A program made the translations under genes and the position numbers. From NCBI GenBank assembly GCA_023953835.1, contig JAMLJB010000001.1, positions 1,984,001 through 2,048,000 on the forward strand: a DNA stretch of 64,000 nt, in the 5' to 3' direction. Source of the DNA: Rhizobiaceae bacterium (GTDB taxonomy: Bacteria; Pseudomonadota; Alphaproteobacteria; Rhizobiales; Rhizobiaceae). How positions within the stretch are numbered: position 1 is the stretch's first letter; each line of letters opens with the position of its first letter. Of the stretch, positions 1 through 8,843 are shown piece by piece. The notes beneath the pieces were generated by a model. That model did not search any database. It saw only the letters and a program-made list of their open reading frames with translations, and had not been told where the DNA came from.

Positions 1-7
1 AATAGAT

Positions 8-23
8 GTATTAAAAATAATAC
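8..23. promoter_or_regulatory. GntR-type operator, site 1
   Basis: The palindrome GTATTA-AAAA-TAATAC lies about 100 bases upstream of the solute-binding protein gene. It is one of eight sites of the same 6-4-6 layout in the first 17.4 kb. Any -35 box would fall outside the window. Binding by the GntR regulator at 7807-8613 is an inference from the shared layout. Confidence 0.75.
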
Positions 24-125
24 TTTTATGGACGGCTGGCGCCTGGCAGGAGGGCATGGGCATTCGTCAACCACGTGGACGCGGTCCAACGCCGTCATGT
101 TTTTGAATGTTAGGGAGGAAATCGC

Positions 126-1169
126 ATGGACTTCAGGTCTGGTATTTGGGCGTCTCTGGTCCTTGGCTTGGCAGGTGCTTCGGTGATTGCGGCGCCGGCA
201 TCAGCGGCAGAGGTCAATTTCATGGGCTACATCGCCCGCTTCGAGGACAACTATAAGAAGGCGGTGATCGAACCTTTCGAGCAGGAGACCGGTATCAAGG
301 TGAACTATATCGCCGCTGGGAACTCGGCGGAGCAGATCGCCATTCTTCGTTCGCAGAAAGACAACCCGCAGGTCGATCTTTCAATCATCGATGTCAGCGT
401 CGCCCGCAGCGGCAACCAGGAAGGCATTTTCGCCGAAGTCGATCCCAGCATCGTGACGAACATGGCGGACCTCAATCCCGTCGCCCTTGCGAACAAACCA
501 TATGGTCCGGGCGTGACCTTCGACTATGTCGGCATGCTCTACAATACGGACCGGGTTCCGACTCCGCCGACGGCGATCGCCGACCTCTGGGGTCCGGACT
601 ACAAGGGTGAGATCGCATGGGCGGCCGGCACGATGGACATGCTGATGCCGTTGATCGCCTACAACAAGTCGCTCGGTGGCGACTATATGCAAAACATCGA
701 TCTCGCCATCGACAAGCTCGCCGAACTTGCCCCCAGTGTGCAGACATTCGCGCCCGCGCCCGACGTCTACACCGTGGTCATGAACGGCACCGCGAAGGTC
801 GGCTTCGGCTGGAACTCGTTCGCGCAATATTACGCCGATCTTTCGAAGGGCAAGCTCGGCATCGTCGCGCCCAAGGAAGGCACGGTTTTCCAGATCAACA
901 CGCTCAACCTCGTCAAGGGCGGGCCCAATCCGAAGGAAGCGCAGGAGTTCATGAACTACGCGTTGCGGCCGGACGTGCAGGCGCGGTTCAGTGCGCTCAT
1001 GGCCTATGCGCCGACCAACACCAAGGCGGAGCTTCCACCGGAGATCCTGGAACGCACGGCCGTGCGCCCGGACATCCTCGAAAAGACGATCCCGCTGGAC
1101 TGGACCTACCTCGCCTCCAAGCGCGAGGGGTGGAACAACGAAATCCGCCGCCGGGCAATGAGCCAATAG
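126..1169 (+). CDS. ABC transporter substrate-binding protein, PotD-like
   Basis: Periplasmic binding protein of 347 residues that would capture a small organic substrate for an ABC importer. Residues 1-28 form a signal peptide ending in APASA|A, and the mature part has the two-lobed fold of the spermidine/putrescine and iron-type binding proteins. The start is supported by GGAGG seven bases upstream. No permease or ATPase follows it. The matching PotABC-like genes are at 8844-11607 on the other strand and lack a binding protein of their own, and both units carry the same operator, so they probably form one transporter. The real substrate is unknown; the island context suggests a catabolic substrate rather than a polyamine. 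Confidence 0.85.
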   Translation: MDFRSGIWASLVLGLAGASVIAAPASAAEVNFMGYIARFEDNYKKAVIEPFEQETGIKVNYIAAGNSAEQIAILRSQKDNPQVDLSIIDVSVARSGNQEGIFAEVDPSIVTNMADLNPVALANKPYGPGVTFDYVGMLYNTDRVPTPPTAIADLWGPDYKGEIAWAAGTMDMLMPLIAYNKSLGGDYMQNIDLAIDKLAELAPSVQTFAPAPDVYTVVMNGTAKVGFGWNSFAQYYADLSKGKLGIVAPKEGTVFQINTLNLVKGGPNPKEAQEFMNYALRPDVQARFSALMAYAPTNTKAELPPEILERTAVRPDILEKTIPLDWTYLASKREGWNNEIRRRAMSQ

Positions 1170-1254
1170 GCGGGCGTCGGCCAGACGTGCGGGGTTTCGG
1201 GATCGCAGGGTCCCGAGACCCCTCATTTCACTTCGCCAGCAGGGACAATTCGAC

Positions 1255-1986
1255 ATGGCGCGGCAGACAACCGTCCTGATAAGCGGCGCATCCTCGGGCG
1301 TCGGCCTTGCGCTTGCCACCATGCTGCACGGCCTCGGCTATCGCGTCGTCGCGGTCGCCCGCCATGTCAAAACGCTCAACGCGCTCGCAGCGAACGGCGT
1401 CGACGTGCGCAGCCTCGACATCCGAGACCGCCCGTCGCTGGAGGCGCTGGTCGAAAGCGTGCAGCCGGACGTACTCGTCTGCAATGCGGCAATCGCACGT
1501 TTCGGGCCGCTCGGCGGCGCGCCCGTATCGGACATAGACGATCAGGTTCAGACCAATCTGGTTGCCGTGATGGACCTCGTGCGTCTCGCACTGCCGGGCA
1601 TGAGGACGAGAAAGCGCGGCCATCTGGTCATATTGTCATCCCAGTCCGGTCACTATCCCTCCGCCAACCAGACGGTCTATGCGACGACAAAGGCGGCGCT
1701 GGCGATGCTCGTCAGTCAATTGCGGCTCGAACTGCTCGGCACCCCCGTCCGGGTGACGGAGATCATCCCCGGAAGGACGCGAACCAATATCTTCAACGAT
1801 GCGGTCGGCGACGCCGACGAAGCGAGGCGGCGCTTCTTTGACGGCATACAGCCGCTCGAACCTTCCGACGTGGCGGATGCAATCCGCTACGTCATTGAAG
1901 CGCCCGCGCATGTGAATGTGACGCGGCTGGAAATCCTCCCCGTCGGACAGGTGCCGGGCGGCCTTTCGACCGTTGCGGTCGAATAG
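1255..1986 (+). CDS. SDR family oxidoreductase
   Basis: Classical short-chain dehydrogenase/reductase of 243 residues, cytoplasmic. The NAD(P)-binding loop GASSGVG is at 11-17, NAA at 77-79, the catalytic serine in the SSQS stretch near 129-131, and the YxxxK pair at Tyr142 and Lys146. The first glycine motif begins SGASSG where TGASSG is usual. It follows the binding-protein gene by 85 bases on the same strand and probably shares its transcript, so it belongs to the GntR island. It may oxidise or reduce an alcohol or diol intermediate of the pathway; the substrate cannot be read from the sequence. Confidence 0.85.
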   Translation: MARQTTVLISGASSGVGLALATMLHGLGYRVVAVARHVKTLNALAANGVDVRSLDIRDRPSLEALVESVQPDVLVCNAAIARFGPLGGAPVSDIDDQVQTNLVAVMDLVRLALPGMRTRKRGHLVILSSQSGHYPSANQTVYATTKAALAMLVSQLRLELLGTPVRVTEIIPGRTRTNIFNDAVGDADEARRRFFDGIQPLEPSDVADAIRYVIEAPAHVNVTRLEILPVGQVPGGLSTVAVE

Positions 1987-2001
1987 GCTAGGGTCGGGAC
2001 C

Positions 2002-2769
2002 CTAGACGGCTGTCACCGCCGCGCGACCAAGGCCCGAAACCTGAGCGGTCACATGAACGCCCGCCTTCAGTTCAACCGCCGCCGTGGCGGCGCCCGCGAG
2101 GACGATGGAGCCTGCCTCCAGCGAAGCGCCGATCATTTCGGCCAGCCTCGCCGCCTCGACCAGCGCCCGCAGCGGGTGGCCGAGGATAGCCGCCGACGAG
2201 CCGATCTGCACCGGCCTGCCGTTGAAATTAAGCGTCATCGCAAGGTTTCCGATATCCCTGTCGAGCGGTGACGGCGGGCCGAGCACGAACCCGGCGGCCG
2301 AGGTGTTGTCGGCCACGACATCGGGCAGGGTGAACTTGAAGTCGATATAGCGGCTGTCGATGATCTCCAGCCCCGGCATCACGGCCTCGACCGCAGCGGC
2401 GGCTTCGGCAAGGCTGACCTTCCCTTCGAGACGCCGCCTGAGCAGGAACGCAATCTCGGGCTCGATGCGCGGATGGATGAATCTGTCGATCGAAACTTCG
2501 CCGCCGTCGGAAATCTGCATGGCGTCGGTCAACCGCCCGACGATCACCTCGTTGACGTTTACCTGCTGCATTTTTGCGCGGCTCGTCAGTCCGAGCTTCA
2601 GCCCGACCGGGCGTTCGCCGCGTTCGAGCCTGCGGCGGATCGATTGCGCCTGTATCGTGTATCCGTCCGTTCCGTCGAGATCGGGGTTTGAAAGGGTAAG
2701 CTGCTCGACCGCCGTCGCCTTGAGGGCGGCGTCGTCGACGATTGCAGCGAGAGAGGCGTGAACGCTCAT
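2002..2769 (-). CDS. dmpH: 4-oxalocrotonate decarboxylase (DmpH/XylI-like)
   Basis: Member of the hydratase/decarboxylase family, 255 residues. It fits the decarboxylase branch better than the hydratases: [12 protein letters not shown] at 56-67 and [13 protein letters not shown] at 136-148 resemble XylI/DmpH from memory of those proteins. Metal ligands are expected at Glu103 and Glu105 (EPE) and Glu135. It would convert 4-oxalocrotonate to 2-oxopent-4-enoate with Mg2+. The ATG at 2769 overlaps the stop of the aldolase gene by four bases (ATGA), so a longer open frame running upstream from here is rejected. It is the last gene of a four-gene coupled operon. Decarboxylase versus hydratase is a judgement, not a proof. 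Confidence 0.8.
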   Translation of the reverse strand: MSVHASLAAIVDDAALKATAVEQLTLSNPDLDGTDGYTIQAQSIRRRLERGERPVGLKLGLTSRAKMQQVNVNEVIVGRLTDAMQISDGGEVSIDRFIHPRIEPEIAFLLRRRLEGKVSLAEAAAAVEAVMPGLEIIDSRYIDFKFTLPDVVADNTSAAGFVLGPPSPLDRDIGNLAMTLNFNGRPVQIGSSAAILGHPLRALVEAARLAEMIGASLEAGSIVLAGAATAAVELKAGVHVTAQVSGLGRAAVTAV

Positions 2770-3803
2770 GTCCCGGCTCCTTCCATGTCTTTCCTGAGGT
2801 CCAGCGCGACGTCGAGGATCATGTCCTCCTGGCCACCAACCATCTTGCGCCGTCCAAGCTCCATGAGGATGCGTCCTACATCGATCCCGGTTTGCGCGGA
2901 TGCCGATTCGGCGTGGCGCAGGAAGCTCGAATAGACGCCCGCATAGCCCAGCATCAGCGATTGTCCGTCGACGCGCACGGGCCTGTCCTGCAACGGCCTG
3001 ACAAGTCGCTCCGCTGCATCGATCAGCCTGTTGAGATCGCAGGAATGCTCGAAGCCATACCGGTCGGCAACGGCGATCAAGGGTTCGAGCGGCGCGTTGC
3101 CCGCGCCCGCGCCCATGCCGGTGAGCGAGGCGTCCACCCGCTTCGCGCCATGTTCGGCGGCGACGATGGTGTTGGCAACGCCGAGGGTGAGATTGTGGTG
3201 GGCGTGGATGCCGATCTCGGTCGCCTCGTCCAGCACCTGCCTGTAGGCGTCGATCCGCGCCGTTACCCCGGCCATCGTCAGCGCGCCGCCTGAATCCGTC
3301 ACATAGACGCAGTGCGCGCCATAGCTTTCCATCAGCCTGGCCTGCGCGGCCAGCGCCGCCGGCTCCGACATGTGGGACATCATCAGGAAGCCCGAGGCGT
3401 CGATGCCGAGCTTGCGCGCGGCCCCGATGTGCTGGAGCGCAATGTCGGCTTCCGTGCAATGCGTGGCAACGCGAACCGACGCAATGCCGAGATCGACGGC
3501 CCTGCGCAAATCCTCCACCGTGCCGATGCCGGGGATCAGCAGCGTGGTCAGCCGCGCCCGCTTCACCACTTTCGCGGCGGCCTCGATCCAGGCCCAGTCG
3601 GTGTGCACGCCGAAGCCGTAGTTCAAGCTCGATCCGGCAAGCCCGTCACCATGCGAGATTTCGATGGCGTCCACGCCTGCTTCATCCAGCGCCTGTGCGA
3701 TCTCGCGCACATGGCCGACCTCATAGCGATGGCGGATTGCATGCATGCCGTCCCGCAGAGTCACGTCCTGCACATAGAGACGCTTGTTGGCGCAACTTTT
3801 CAT
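2766..3803 (-). CDS. mhpE: 4-hydroxy-2-oxovalerate aldolase
   Basis: Class II pyruvate aldolase of the DmpG/MhpE family, 345 residues, the usual length. TLRDGMH at 15-21 holds the metal-binding Asp18 and catalytic His21. [12 protein letters not shown] from 200 supplies the metal ligands His200 and His202. It splits 4-hydroxy-2-oxopentanoate into pyruvate and acetaldehyde. In known systems it forms a complex with the acylating acetaldehyde dehydrogenase and channels acetaldehyde to it; that partner is encoded immediately upstream with a four-base ATGA overlap, which fits equal synthesis of the two. Confidence 0.93.
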   Translation of the reverse strand: MKSCANKRLYVQDVTLRDGMHAIRHRYEVGHVREIAQALDEAGVDAIEISHGDGLAGSSLNYGFGVHTDWAWIEAAAKVVKRARLTTLLIPGIGTVEDLRRAVDLGIASVRVATHCTEADIALQHIGAARKLGIDASGFLMMSHMSEPAALAAQARLMESYGAHCVYVTDSGGALTMAGVTARIDAYRQVLDEATEIGIHAHHNLTLGVANTIVAAEHGAKRVDASLTGMGAGAGNAPLEPLIAVADRYGFEHSCDLNRLIDAAERLVRPLQDRPVRVDGQSLMLGYAGVYSSFLRHAESASAQTGIDVGRILMELGRRKMVGGQEDMILDVALDLRKDMEGAGT

Positions 3804-4750
3804 GCCGCTTCCTCCTGCAACAGCCCCGCAAGCGTGTCTCCGGTCCTGAGCGCGGCGGAGGTCATGATGTCGAGGTTGCCCGCATAGGCGGGCAAATAGT
3901 GCGCGGCGCCCTCGACCTCGAGGAACACGGAAACCTTGAGGCCGGAGAACGGCTCCTCGCCGTCAGGCGAGGGCAGGGGGCTGTTGTGGCTGATCGTTTC
4001 GAACTGCACCTCCTGCTTCAGCCTGTAGCCGGGCACATAGGCCGCGACCTCGGCGACCATCTCTTCAATCGAGGACCGTATGCTGTCGCGGTCGCCTTCG
4101 CGGACGAGGCAAAAAATCGTGTCGCGCATGACCATGGGCGGTTCCGCCGGGTTGAGGACGATGATCGCCTTGCCGCGCTTTGCGCCTCCGACGCTCTCGA
4201 TGGCGCGGGCGGTCGTCACGGTGAACTCGTCGATGTTCGCGCGTGTGCCCGGACCCGCCGATTTCGACGCGATGGAGGCGACGATTTCCGCATAGGCGAC
4301 CGGAGCGACCCGGCTGACCGCGTGAACGATCGGGATCGTGGCCTGCCCGCCGCATGTGACCATGTTGATGTTGGGCGCATGCCGCTCGACATTCATGTTG
4401 ACCGCCGGCACGACATAAGGCCCGACCGCCGCGGGCGTCAGATCGATCAGGCGTCGTCCGAGCGGGCGCAGCATCGCATCGTTGGCGATATGGGCGGCAG
4501 CGCTGGTGGCGTCGAAAACAATCGCCACATCCTTGAACTCGGGCATCGCGATCAATCCCTCGACGCCCTTGTGCGTGGTCGCGATGCCGAGGCGGCGGGC
4601 GCGCGCCAGCCCGTCCGAATCCGGGTCGATGCCCACCATGGCCACCACTCGCAGCCTTTTGGAAAGCCTGCTGATCTTGATCATGAGGTCGGTGCCGATA
4701 TTGCCCGAACCGACAATCGCACACCCGATCTTGCTTGCGCTCATCATCAT
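3800..4750 (-). CDS. mhpF: acetaldehyde dehydrogenase (acylating)
   Basis: NAD-dependent acylating dehydrogenase that turns acetaldehyde plus CoA into acetyl-CoA, 316 residues. The Rossmann motif GSGNIGTD is at 14-21 and the catalytic cysteine is Cys133 in [10 protein letters not shown]. Three in-frame ATG codons lie together; the first, at 4750, overlaps the upstream stop as ATGA and is chosen. A long open frame continues upstream but belongs to the shadow of the hydratase gene. It is flanked by its usual partners, the hydratase and the aldolase. Confidence 0.93.
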   Translation of the reverse strand: MMMSASKIGCAIVGSGNIGTDLMIKISRLSKRLRVVAMVGIDPDSDGLARARRLGIATTHKGVEGLIAMPEFKDVAIVFDATSAAAHIANDAMLRPLGRRLIDLTPAAVGPYVVPAVNMNVERHAPNINMVTCGGQATIPIVHAVSRVAPVAYAEIVASIASKSAGPGTRANIDEFTVTTARAIESVGGAKRGKAIIVLNPAEPPMVMRDTIFCLVREGDRDSIRSSIEEMVAEVAAYVPGYRLKQEVQFETISHNSPLPSPDGEEPFSGLKVSVFLEVEGAAHYLPAYAGNLDIMTSAALRTGDTLAGLLQEEAA

Positions 4751-5550
4751 GCTCCGTTTGCAAAGCCGACGGACACACTTCCAAGGCCCTCGATGCGCGC
4801 CTCGAAGAAGTCGCCCGGCTCCGCCGGTATCATCGGCCCAAGCGCGCCGGAAAGCACGACGTCTCCCCGCCTCAGGGGTCGTCCGGCCTTGGCCATGACG
4901 CGGGCCAGCCAGAGCGTCGAATTGACGGGGGAGCCGAGGCAGGCGACGCCCGCGCCGACCGATACCGGCTCGCCGCGCCGCTCCATCACCATGCCGCAGC
5001 CGCGAATATCGATCTCGCTCAGGCGTCGCGGCTCGTGGCCGAGCGCGAACATGCCGGACGAGGCATTGTCCGCAATGGTGTCGGCGATGCGGATGTTCCA
5101 GCCCGCGATGCGGCTGCCCACGATCTCGATGGAGGCCAGCACGAAGTCGGTGGCCCGGATGATGTCCGCCGTGGTCAGGCGTTCGTCGTCGAGATCGTCG
5201 CCCATGACGAAGGCGACTTCTGCCTCGCATCGCGGCTGCAACACCGCGCCGAAGGGAATGTCGCTGCCGCTCGGCACGTCCATGTCGTCGAACAGCATGC
5301 CATAGTCCGGCTGGTCGACGCCGAGTTGCTTCTGGATCGCCTGCGCGGTCAACCCGATCTTGCGCCCGACAATGCGGCGGCCCGACGCCAGCCGCGCTTC
5401 CGTCAACCTTTCCTGAACGGCATAGGCCGCCGCCACGTCGGCAAGGTCGATAAGGTCGCGCACCGGCTCGCAGGGCACACCGTCGCGCACCGCCGCCGCA
5501 AGGCGGTCAGCGGCTGCGGCGATTGCCTCAGGGGTCGCGTTCTGCGGCAT
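4747..5550 (-). CDS. mhpD: 2-oxopent-4-enoate hydratase (MhpD/DmpE-like)
   Basis: First gene of the lower-pathway operon, 267 residues from the ATG at 5550, which has GGGAGGAG upstream. The alternative start at 5580 sits next to the operator and has no ribosome-binding site. GRKIGLT at 62-68 and the metal-binding ExE at Glu109/Glu111 mark the 2-keto-4-pentenoate hydratase family, and [22 protein letters not shown] is the hydratase-type signature. It adds water to 2-hydroxypenta-2,4-dienoate to give 4-hydroxy-2-oxopentanoate, the aldolase substrate. In known systems the hydratase and 4-oxalocrotonate decarboxylase form a complex, and both are present here. Confidence 0.9.
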   Translation of the reverse strand: MPQNATPEAIAAAADRLAAAVRDGVPCEPVRDLIDLADVAAAYAVQERLTEARLASGRRIVGRKIGLTAQAIQKQLGVDQPDYGMLFDDMDVPSGSDIPFGAVLQPRCEAEVAFVMGDDLDDERLTTADIIRATDFVLASIEIVGSRIAGWNIRIADTIADNASSGMFALGHEPRRLSEIDIRGCGMVMERRGEPVSVGAGVACLGSPVNSTLWLARVMAKAGRPLRRGDVVLSGALGPMIPAEPGDFFEARIEGLGSVSVGFANGA

Positions 5551-5587
5551 GTTCCCACTCCTCCCGGTGTCTACATCCATATGAAAT

Positions 5588-5615
5588 GTATTACGTGTGA
5601 TACATGTTGTGTCAA
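5588..5615 (-). promoter_or_regulatory. Promoter with GntR-type operator, site 2
   Basis: On the minus strand TTGACA (5615-5610), a 16-base spacer and TAATAC (5593-5588) form a promoter for the mhpD-mhpF-mhpE-dmpH operon. The -10 box is one arm of the palindrome GTATTA-CGTG-TGATAC at 5588-5603, so a bound repressor would block RNA polymerase directly. Confidence 0.8.
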
Positions 5616-5637
5616 GCGAGCGCGCCGCGCGTCGGCG

Positions 5638-6420
5638 TCAATCCTCGCCGCCGACCCTGTTCCGAAGCGTGCCTATGCCTGCGATCTCGACTTCGACCGA
5701 ATCGCCCGGCACCATGTCGCCCGGCATGAGGTCAGTTCCCATCCAGAGCACGTCTCCCGGATAAAGCGTCATGTAGCGGCTCATCAGGCTGAGATGGTCG
5801 GCGACGCCGAACAGCATGTCGTTTGTCCTGAACGAGGCCGCTTCCTGGCCGTTGAGGCGCACCGTCGTGTGCAGCCGATCCAGCTCGACATCGGTTTCGA
5901 TCCACGGCCCCATCGGCTTGAAAGTGTCGCTGTTCTTGGCCCGCCACAGCGTGCGGTCGATACCCTGCCAGCGACGCTCGCTCACATCATTGCCGATCGT
6001 GTAGCCAAATACACAGGACAGCGCATTTTCCTTCGTGAGGTTGCGCGCCTGCCTGCCGATCACCACCACAAGCTCGCCTTCGAACTGGACCTTTCCGGAT
6101 GAATCCTTCGGTATCACGATCTGCGTGTCGTGCGCGGTGAGCGCGCTGACGCCGCGATAGTTCACGTCCGGCTTCTCCGGCAGCTTGAAGGCCGTCCCCG
6201 CCAGTTCCGCCTGCTGTCGCGCATGGACGAGATAGTTGATCCCCGCTGTGTAGAAGGTGCGGGGAATGAGCGGGATGTCGATCGTCACCGAGCCGAGCGG
6301 CAGCTTCCGTCCGGTACGGCTGTAGTGTGCGAACATGTCGCCCGAAATCTCGGCGATCTCATCCCCTTCGAGAATGCCGCAATGGCTCTCGCCATCCGAA
6401 ACATACCGCAACCATCGCAT
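5638..6420 (-). CDS. Fumarylacetoacetate hydrolase family protein
   Basis: FAH-fold enzyme of 260 residues from the ATG at 6420, which has GGGGAGG upstream; an upstream in-frame start lacks a site. The metal-binding ExE is at Glu114/Glu116 in QFEGELVVVIG, and GNDVSERRWQ from 143 is a family hallmark. Members hydrolyse acylpyruvates (fumarylpyruvate, fumarylacetoacetate) or decarboxylate/isomerise HpaG-type intermediates. It stands 87 bases before the hydratase operon, with site 2 between them, and is divergent from the cupin with site 3 between them. A role as fumarylpyruvate hydrolase together with the two GSTs is possible but unproven. Confidence 0.85.
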   Translation of the reverse strand: MRWLRYVSDGESHCGILEGDEIAEISGDMFAHYSRTGRKLPLGSVTIDIPLIPRTFYTAGINYLVHARQQAELAGTAFKLPEKPDVNYRGVSALTAHDTQIVIPKDSSGKVQFEGELVVVIGRQARNLTKENALSCVFGYTIGNDVSERRWQGIDRTLWRAKNSDTFKPMGPWIETDVELDRLHTTVRLNGQEAASFRTNDMLFGVADHLSLMSRYMTLYPGDVLWMGTDLMPGDMVPGDSVEVEIAGIGTLRNRVGGED

Positions 6421-6458
6421 CCGAAGCCTCCCCTGCAAGCATGCGTCAAGCGCGCACA

Positions 6459-6486
6459 TTGACTGTAGAAGTCTTATCTATAATAC
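6459..6486 (+). promoter_or_regulatory. Promoter with GntR-type operator, site 3
   Basis: TTGACT (6459-6464), a 16-base spacer and TAATAC (6481-6486) form a promoter reading towards the cupin gene. The palindrome GTCTTA-TCTA-TAATAC covers 6471-6486 and lies between the divergent FAH and cupin genes, so it can control both. The promoter towards FAH is less clear. Confidence 0.75.
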
Positions 6487-6540
6487 TTATTTTTGAGCTG
6501 CAAGCGAAGCTGCGGCACATGATCAGGGAGTGAAACCGGA

Positions 6541-7017
6541 ATGTCCGAACGTTCGAAGAATTTCTATGTCAGCCGCGCAAAGGGCGCGGTTTTTCATCAG
6601 GCGTCGCAGCCCACCTACATCGAGGGCACGCATGGGTCCCGCGTTTTCAACGAGTATCGCGATCTCGGGTTGAAGGAGGCGACCGGAGGAAAGTATTTCG
6701 CGCATATCGTGCATCCCAAGATTCCCAAGGAAGAACGCGTGAAGCTGCCCTTTGGCGGCGGCACCGGACCGCACCAGCATACGGTCGATTTCCAGTGCGT
6801 GCTCGTCCTGCGGGGATGGGTGCGGTTCGAGATCGAGGACCATGGCGAATATGTGCTTCACCCCGGCGATTTCCTCTATCTCCCGCCGCACATCTATCAT
6901 GGCGTGCTTGACTATTCCGACGACCTCGAAACCTTCGAAATCCTGTCGCCCGCCGAGTACGACACCAACACGATCGACAAGATTCCGGGCAAGACCGACG
7001 AAGTTTCTCTGGAATAG
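6541..7017 (+). CDS. Cupin domain-containing protein
   Basis: Single-domain cupin of 158 residues. Motif 1 runs GGGTGPHQHTVDFQCVLVLRG with His78 and His80, and motif 2 runs LHPGDFLYLPPHIYH with His120, so three histidines can bind one metal. This resembles small cupin dioxygenases or isomerases; the C-terminal rubredoxin-like cysteines of many 3-hydroxyanthranilate dioxygenases are absent. It is the first gene of a pair with the RraA-like protein and is read from the site 3 promoter. As the only metal-binding oxygenase candidate in the island it is the best guess for a ring or C-C bond cleaving enzyme, but it could also be an isomerase or a sensor. Confidence 0.75.
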   Translation: MSERSKNFYVSRAKGAVFHQASQPTYIEGTHGSRVFNEYRDLGLKEATGGKYFAHIVHPKIPKEERVKLPFGGGTGPHQHTVDFQCVLVLRGWVRFEIEDHGEYVLHPGDFLYLPPHIYHGVLDYSDDLETFEILSPAEYDTNTIDKIPGKTDEVSLE

Positions 7018-7072
7018 CACCGCGCTTTTCGTCCAGATTGACAGGCCCTGATACCAAGCTGGGGGACGGCCC

Positions 7073-7798
7073 GTGCAGCGTACGCTCAAGCCGCTTGCCG
7101 AAAACACCATTGATGTCCTCAAATCGGTCAGCACCGCGACGATCACATCGCAACTGCGCAAGCGCGGCATTCGCAACGTCCTTATCGTCGGTGCGAAGCC
7201 GCTGAACAGCACGCCGCGCACGTTCGCCGGAGAAGCCTTTACGCTTCGCTTCATCCCGATGCGCGAGGACCTCAGCCAGGGCGACGTTCTGTCGAACCCG
7301 GACTATCCGCCCCGCAAGGCAATCGAGACCGTCCCGCCGGGGCACGTCCTCGTCGTCGATTGCCGGGGCGATGTCCGGGCGGGCGTGCTCGGCGATATTC
7401 TCGCGCTTCGCCTTCAGGTGCGCGGGGTCGCCGCCGTCGTCAGCGACGGGCCGATGCGCGACGTGCGCGAACTGCGGGAAATGGACCTGCCCATCTACTG
7501 CAATGGGGCTGCTGCCCCGCCCACGCTGACTGCGCATTTCGGGGCGGATCTCGGCTGCGCCATCGGTTGCGGCGGTGTGGCGGTGATGCAGGGCGACGTG
7601 CTCGCCGGCGACGAGGATGGCGTGGTGGTCGTGCCGCGTGATCTTGCCGATGAAGTTGCGCGCGACAGCCGCGAGCAGGAGGATCTTGAGGTTTATCTCA
7701 AGAGCCGGATCGCGGAGGGCAACTCCATCGTCGGCGTCTATCCGCCGAGCGAGGAAATTCTCGCGGCGTATCGGCGCGAGCGCGACACGAAAAAATAA
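7073..7798 (+). CDS. RraA-like aldolase/decarboxylase family protein
   Basis: RraA/HMG aldolase fold, 241 residues, GTG start preceded by GGGGGAC. The conserved aldolase signature is present: Gly107-Asp108 and then SDGPMRD at 124-130 with Arg129 and Asp130. In the true aldolases these residues bind Mg2+ and stabilise the pyruvate enolate. Known members cleave 4-hydroxy-4-methyl-2-oxoglutarate or 4-carboxy-4-hydroxy-2-oxoadipate and decarboxylate oxaloacetate. Its place in an aromatic-type island, 55 bases after the cupin, favours the aldolase role over regulation of RNase E. The substrate is unknown. Confidence 0.8.
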   Translation: MQRTLKPLAENTIDVLKSVSTATITSQLRKRGIRNVLIVGAKPLNSTPRTFAGEAFTLRFIPMREDLSQGDVLSNPDYPPRKAIETVPPGHVLVVDCRGDVRAGVLGDILALRLQVRGVAAVVSDGPMRDVRELREMDLPIYCNGAAAPPTLTAHFGADLGCAIGCGGVAVMQGDVLAGDEDGVVVVPRDLADEVARDSREQEDLEVYLKSRIAEGNSIVGVYPPSEEILAAYRRERDTKK

Positions 7799-7806
7799 GC
7801 GATGCC

Positions 7807-8613
7807 TTATGGGGCTTCGGAGTTGGCCGGGCTTTCGAGCTGGGCGGCGCTTGTCCATGACGCCGCGCTGCCGTCTGCCGGGCGCTCAAGATCGAGCTGG
7901 AATGTGTAGCGGTCGGGCCTGTAAAGGCCGATATTGACGTCGAGCGCGCGGCCCGTTTCGTCGAAGATGACACGTTCCATCAGCGTGACGGCGGAGCCGA
8001 TCGGAACGTCGAGGTACTTTGCCACATTCGGGTCCGCCAGCCGCGAGGTCACGACCTGCTCGACGCGCGCGACCCTCACGCCGGTCTTTTCGAGCAATGG
8101 CAGCATGGGTCCCTTGTCCAGGTCCGCCTTGGTGAAGGTCCTGCCGATCTCTTCGCGCAGATAGCCGGTGACATAGGAGAAGGGCGCGCCCTTCGACGTG
8201 TAGAGGCGCGTCGTGCGCAGCACCACGCCGCCGGGTCCGATGCCCAGCCGGTCGGCTATTTCAGGCGACGGCACGGTGTATTCGAACTCCAGCACCTTGG
8301 CCTTGGTTCGCAGGCCGAGTTGCACGAGGCTGTCGAGGAAACCCCTCATATCCGCCGGGGCCGCTTTCGAGACGAGCGGCTTCGGCGGTATCGGAAACGT
8401 ACCCCGCCCCTTTTCGCGCGAGATCAGCCCGTCGCTCTCCAGCTTTTCAAGCGTGGCACGGATCGTGACCCGGGACACGCCATACTGCTCGGCAAGGGCG
8501 ACTTCGCTCGGGATCGCCTGATTGACGGGAAACTCGCCACCGAGCAGCTTTTCGCGCAGCACCATGTAGATCTGGTGATAGAGAGCGAGCGGCATCGGCC
8601 CTTTGCGCGTCAT
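7807..8613 (-). CDS. GntR/HutC family transcriptional regulator
   Basis: Regulator of 268 residues from the ATG at 8613 (GGAAGGA upstream). The N-terminal winged helix-turn-helix spans about 10-75, with PSEVALAEQYGVSRVTIRAT at 35-54 and the wing EKGRGTF. The rest, about 95-245, is a UTRA ligand-binding domain of the HutC type. It is the only regulator inside the island and faces the RraA gene with an eight-base gap. HutC-type proteins bind short AT-rich palindromes as dimers, which fits the eight GTATTA-N4-TAATAC sites. It is probably a repressor released by a pathway intermediate. I see no copy of the site before its own gene. Confidence 0.9.
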   Translation of the reverse strand: MTRKGPMPLALYHQIYMVLREKLLGGEFPVNQAIPSEVALAEQYGVSRVTIRATLEKLESDGLISREKGRGTFPIPPKPLVSKAAPADMRGFLDSLVQLGLRTKAKVLEFEYTVPSPEIADRLGIGPGGVVLRTTRLYTSKGAPFSYVTGYLREEIGRTFTKADLDKGPMLPLLEKTGVRVARVEQVVTSRLADPNVAKYLDVPIGSAVTLMERVIFDETGRALDVNIGLYRPDRYTFQLDLERPADGSAASWTSAAQLESPANSEAP

Positions 8614-8843
8614 TTCAAAGTCCTTCCCGTGCACAAATGCGTGCCCCAAAATTCCGTTGCTGCTCCCGGCGATGGTCCCTCGTCAAAGAAAAAGCGTCGC
8701 GTGCTTGCTCAATGAAAAGTCTATGAAACGCTCTATATTCGTGTTCCCGGAAATTGGAACAATGGTGAAGTTGGAACCCGTTGATTTATCCAACATTTTT
8801 TGATCTCCCGAGAGGGCGCAACTTGTCGCCGCCCCCGAACAAT

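Noticed and set aside
3695..6102. Long plus-strand frames across the meta-cleavage operon
   Set aside because: They lie opposite four coupled genes with intact catalytic residues and show no recognisable domain.
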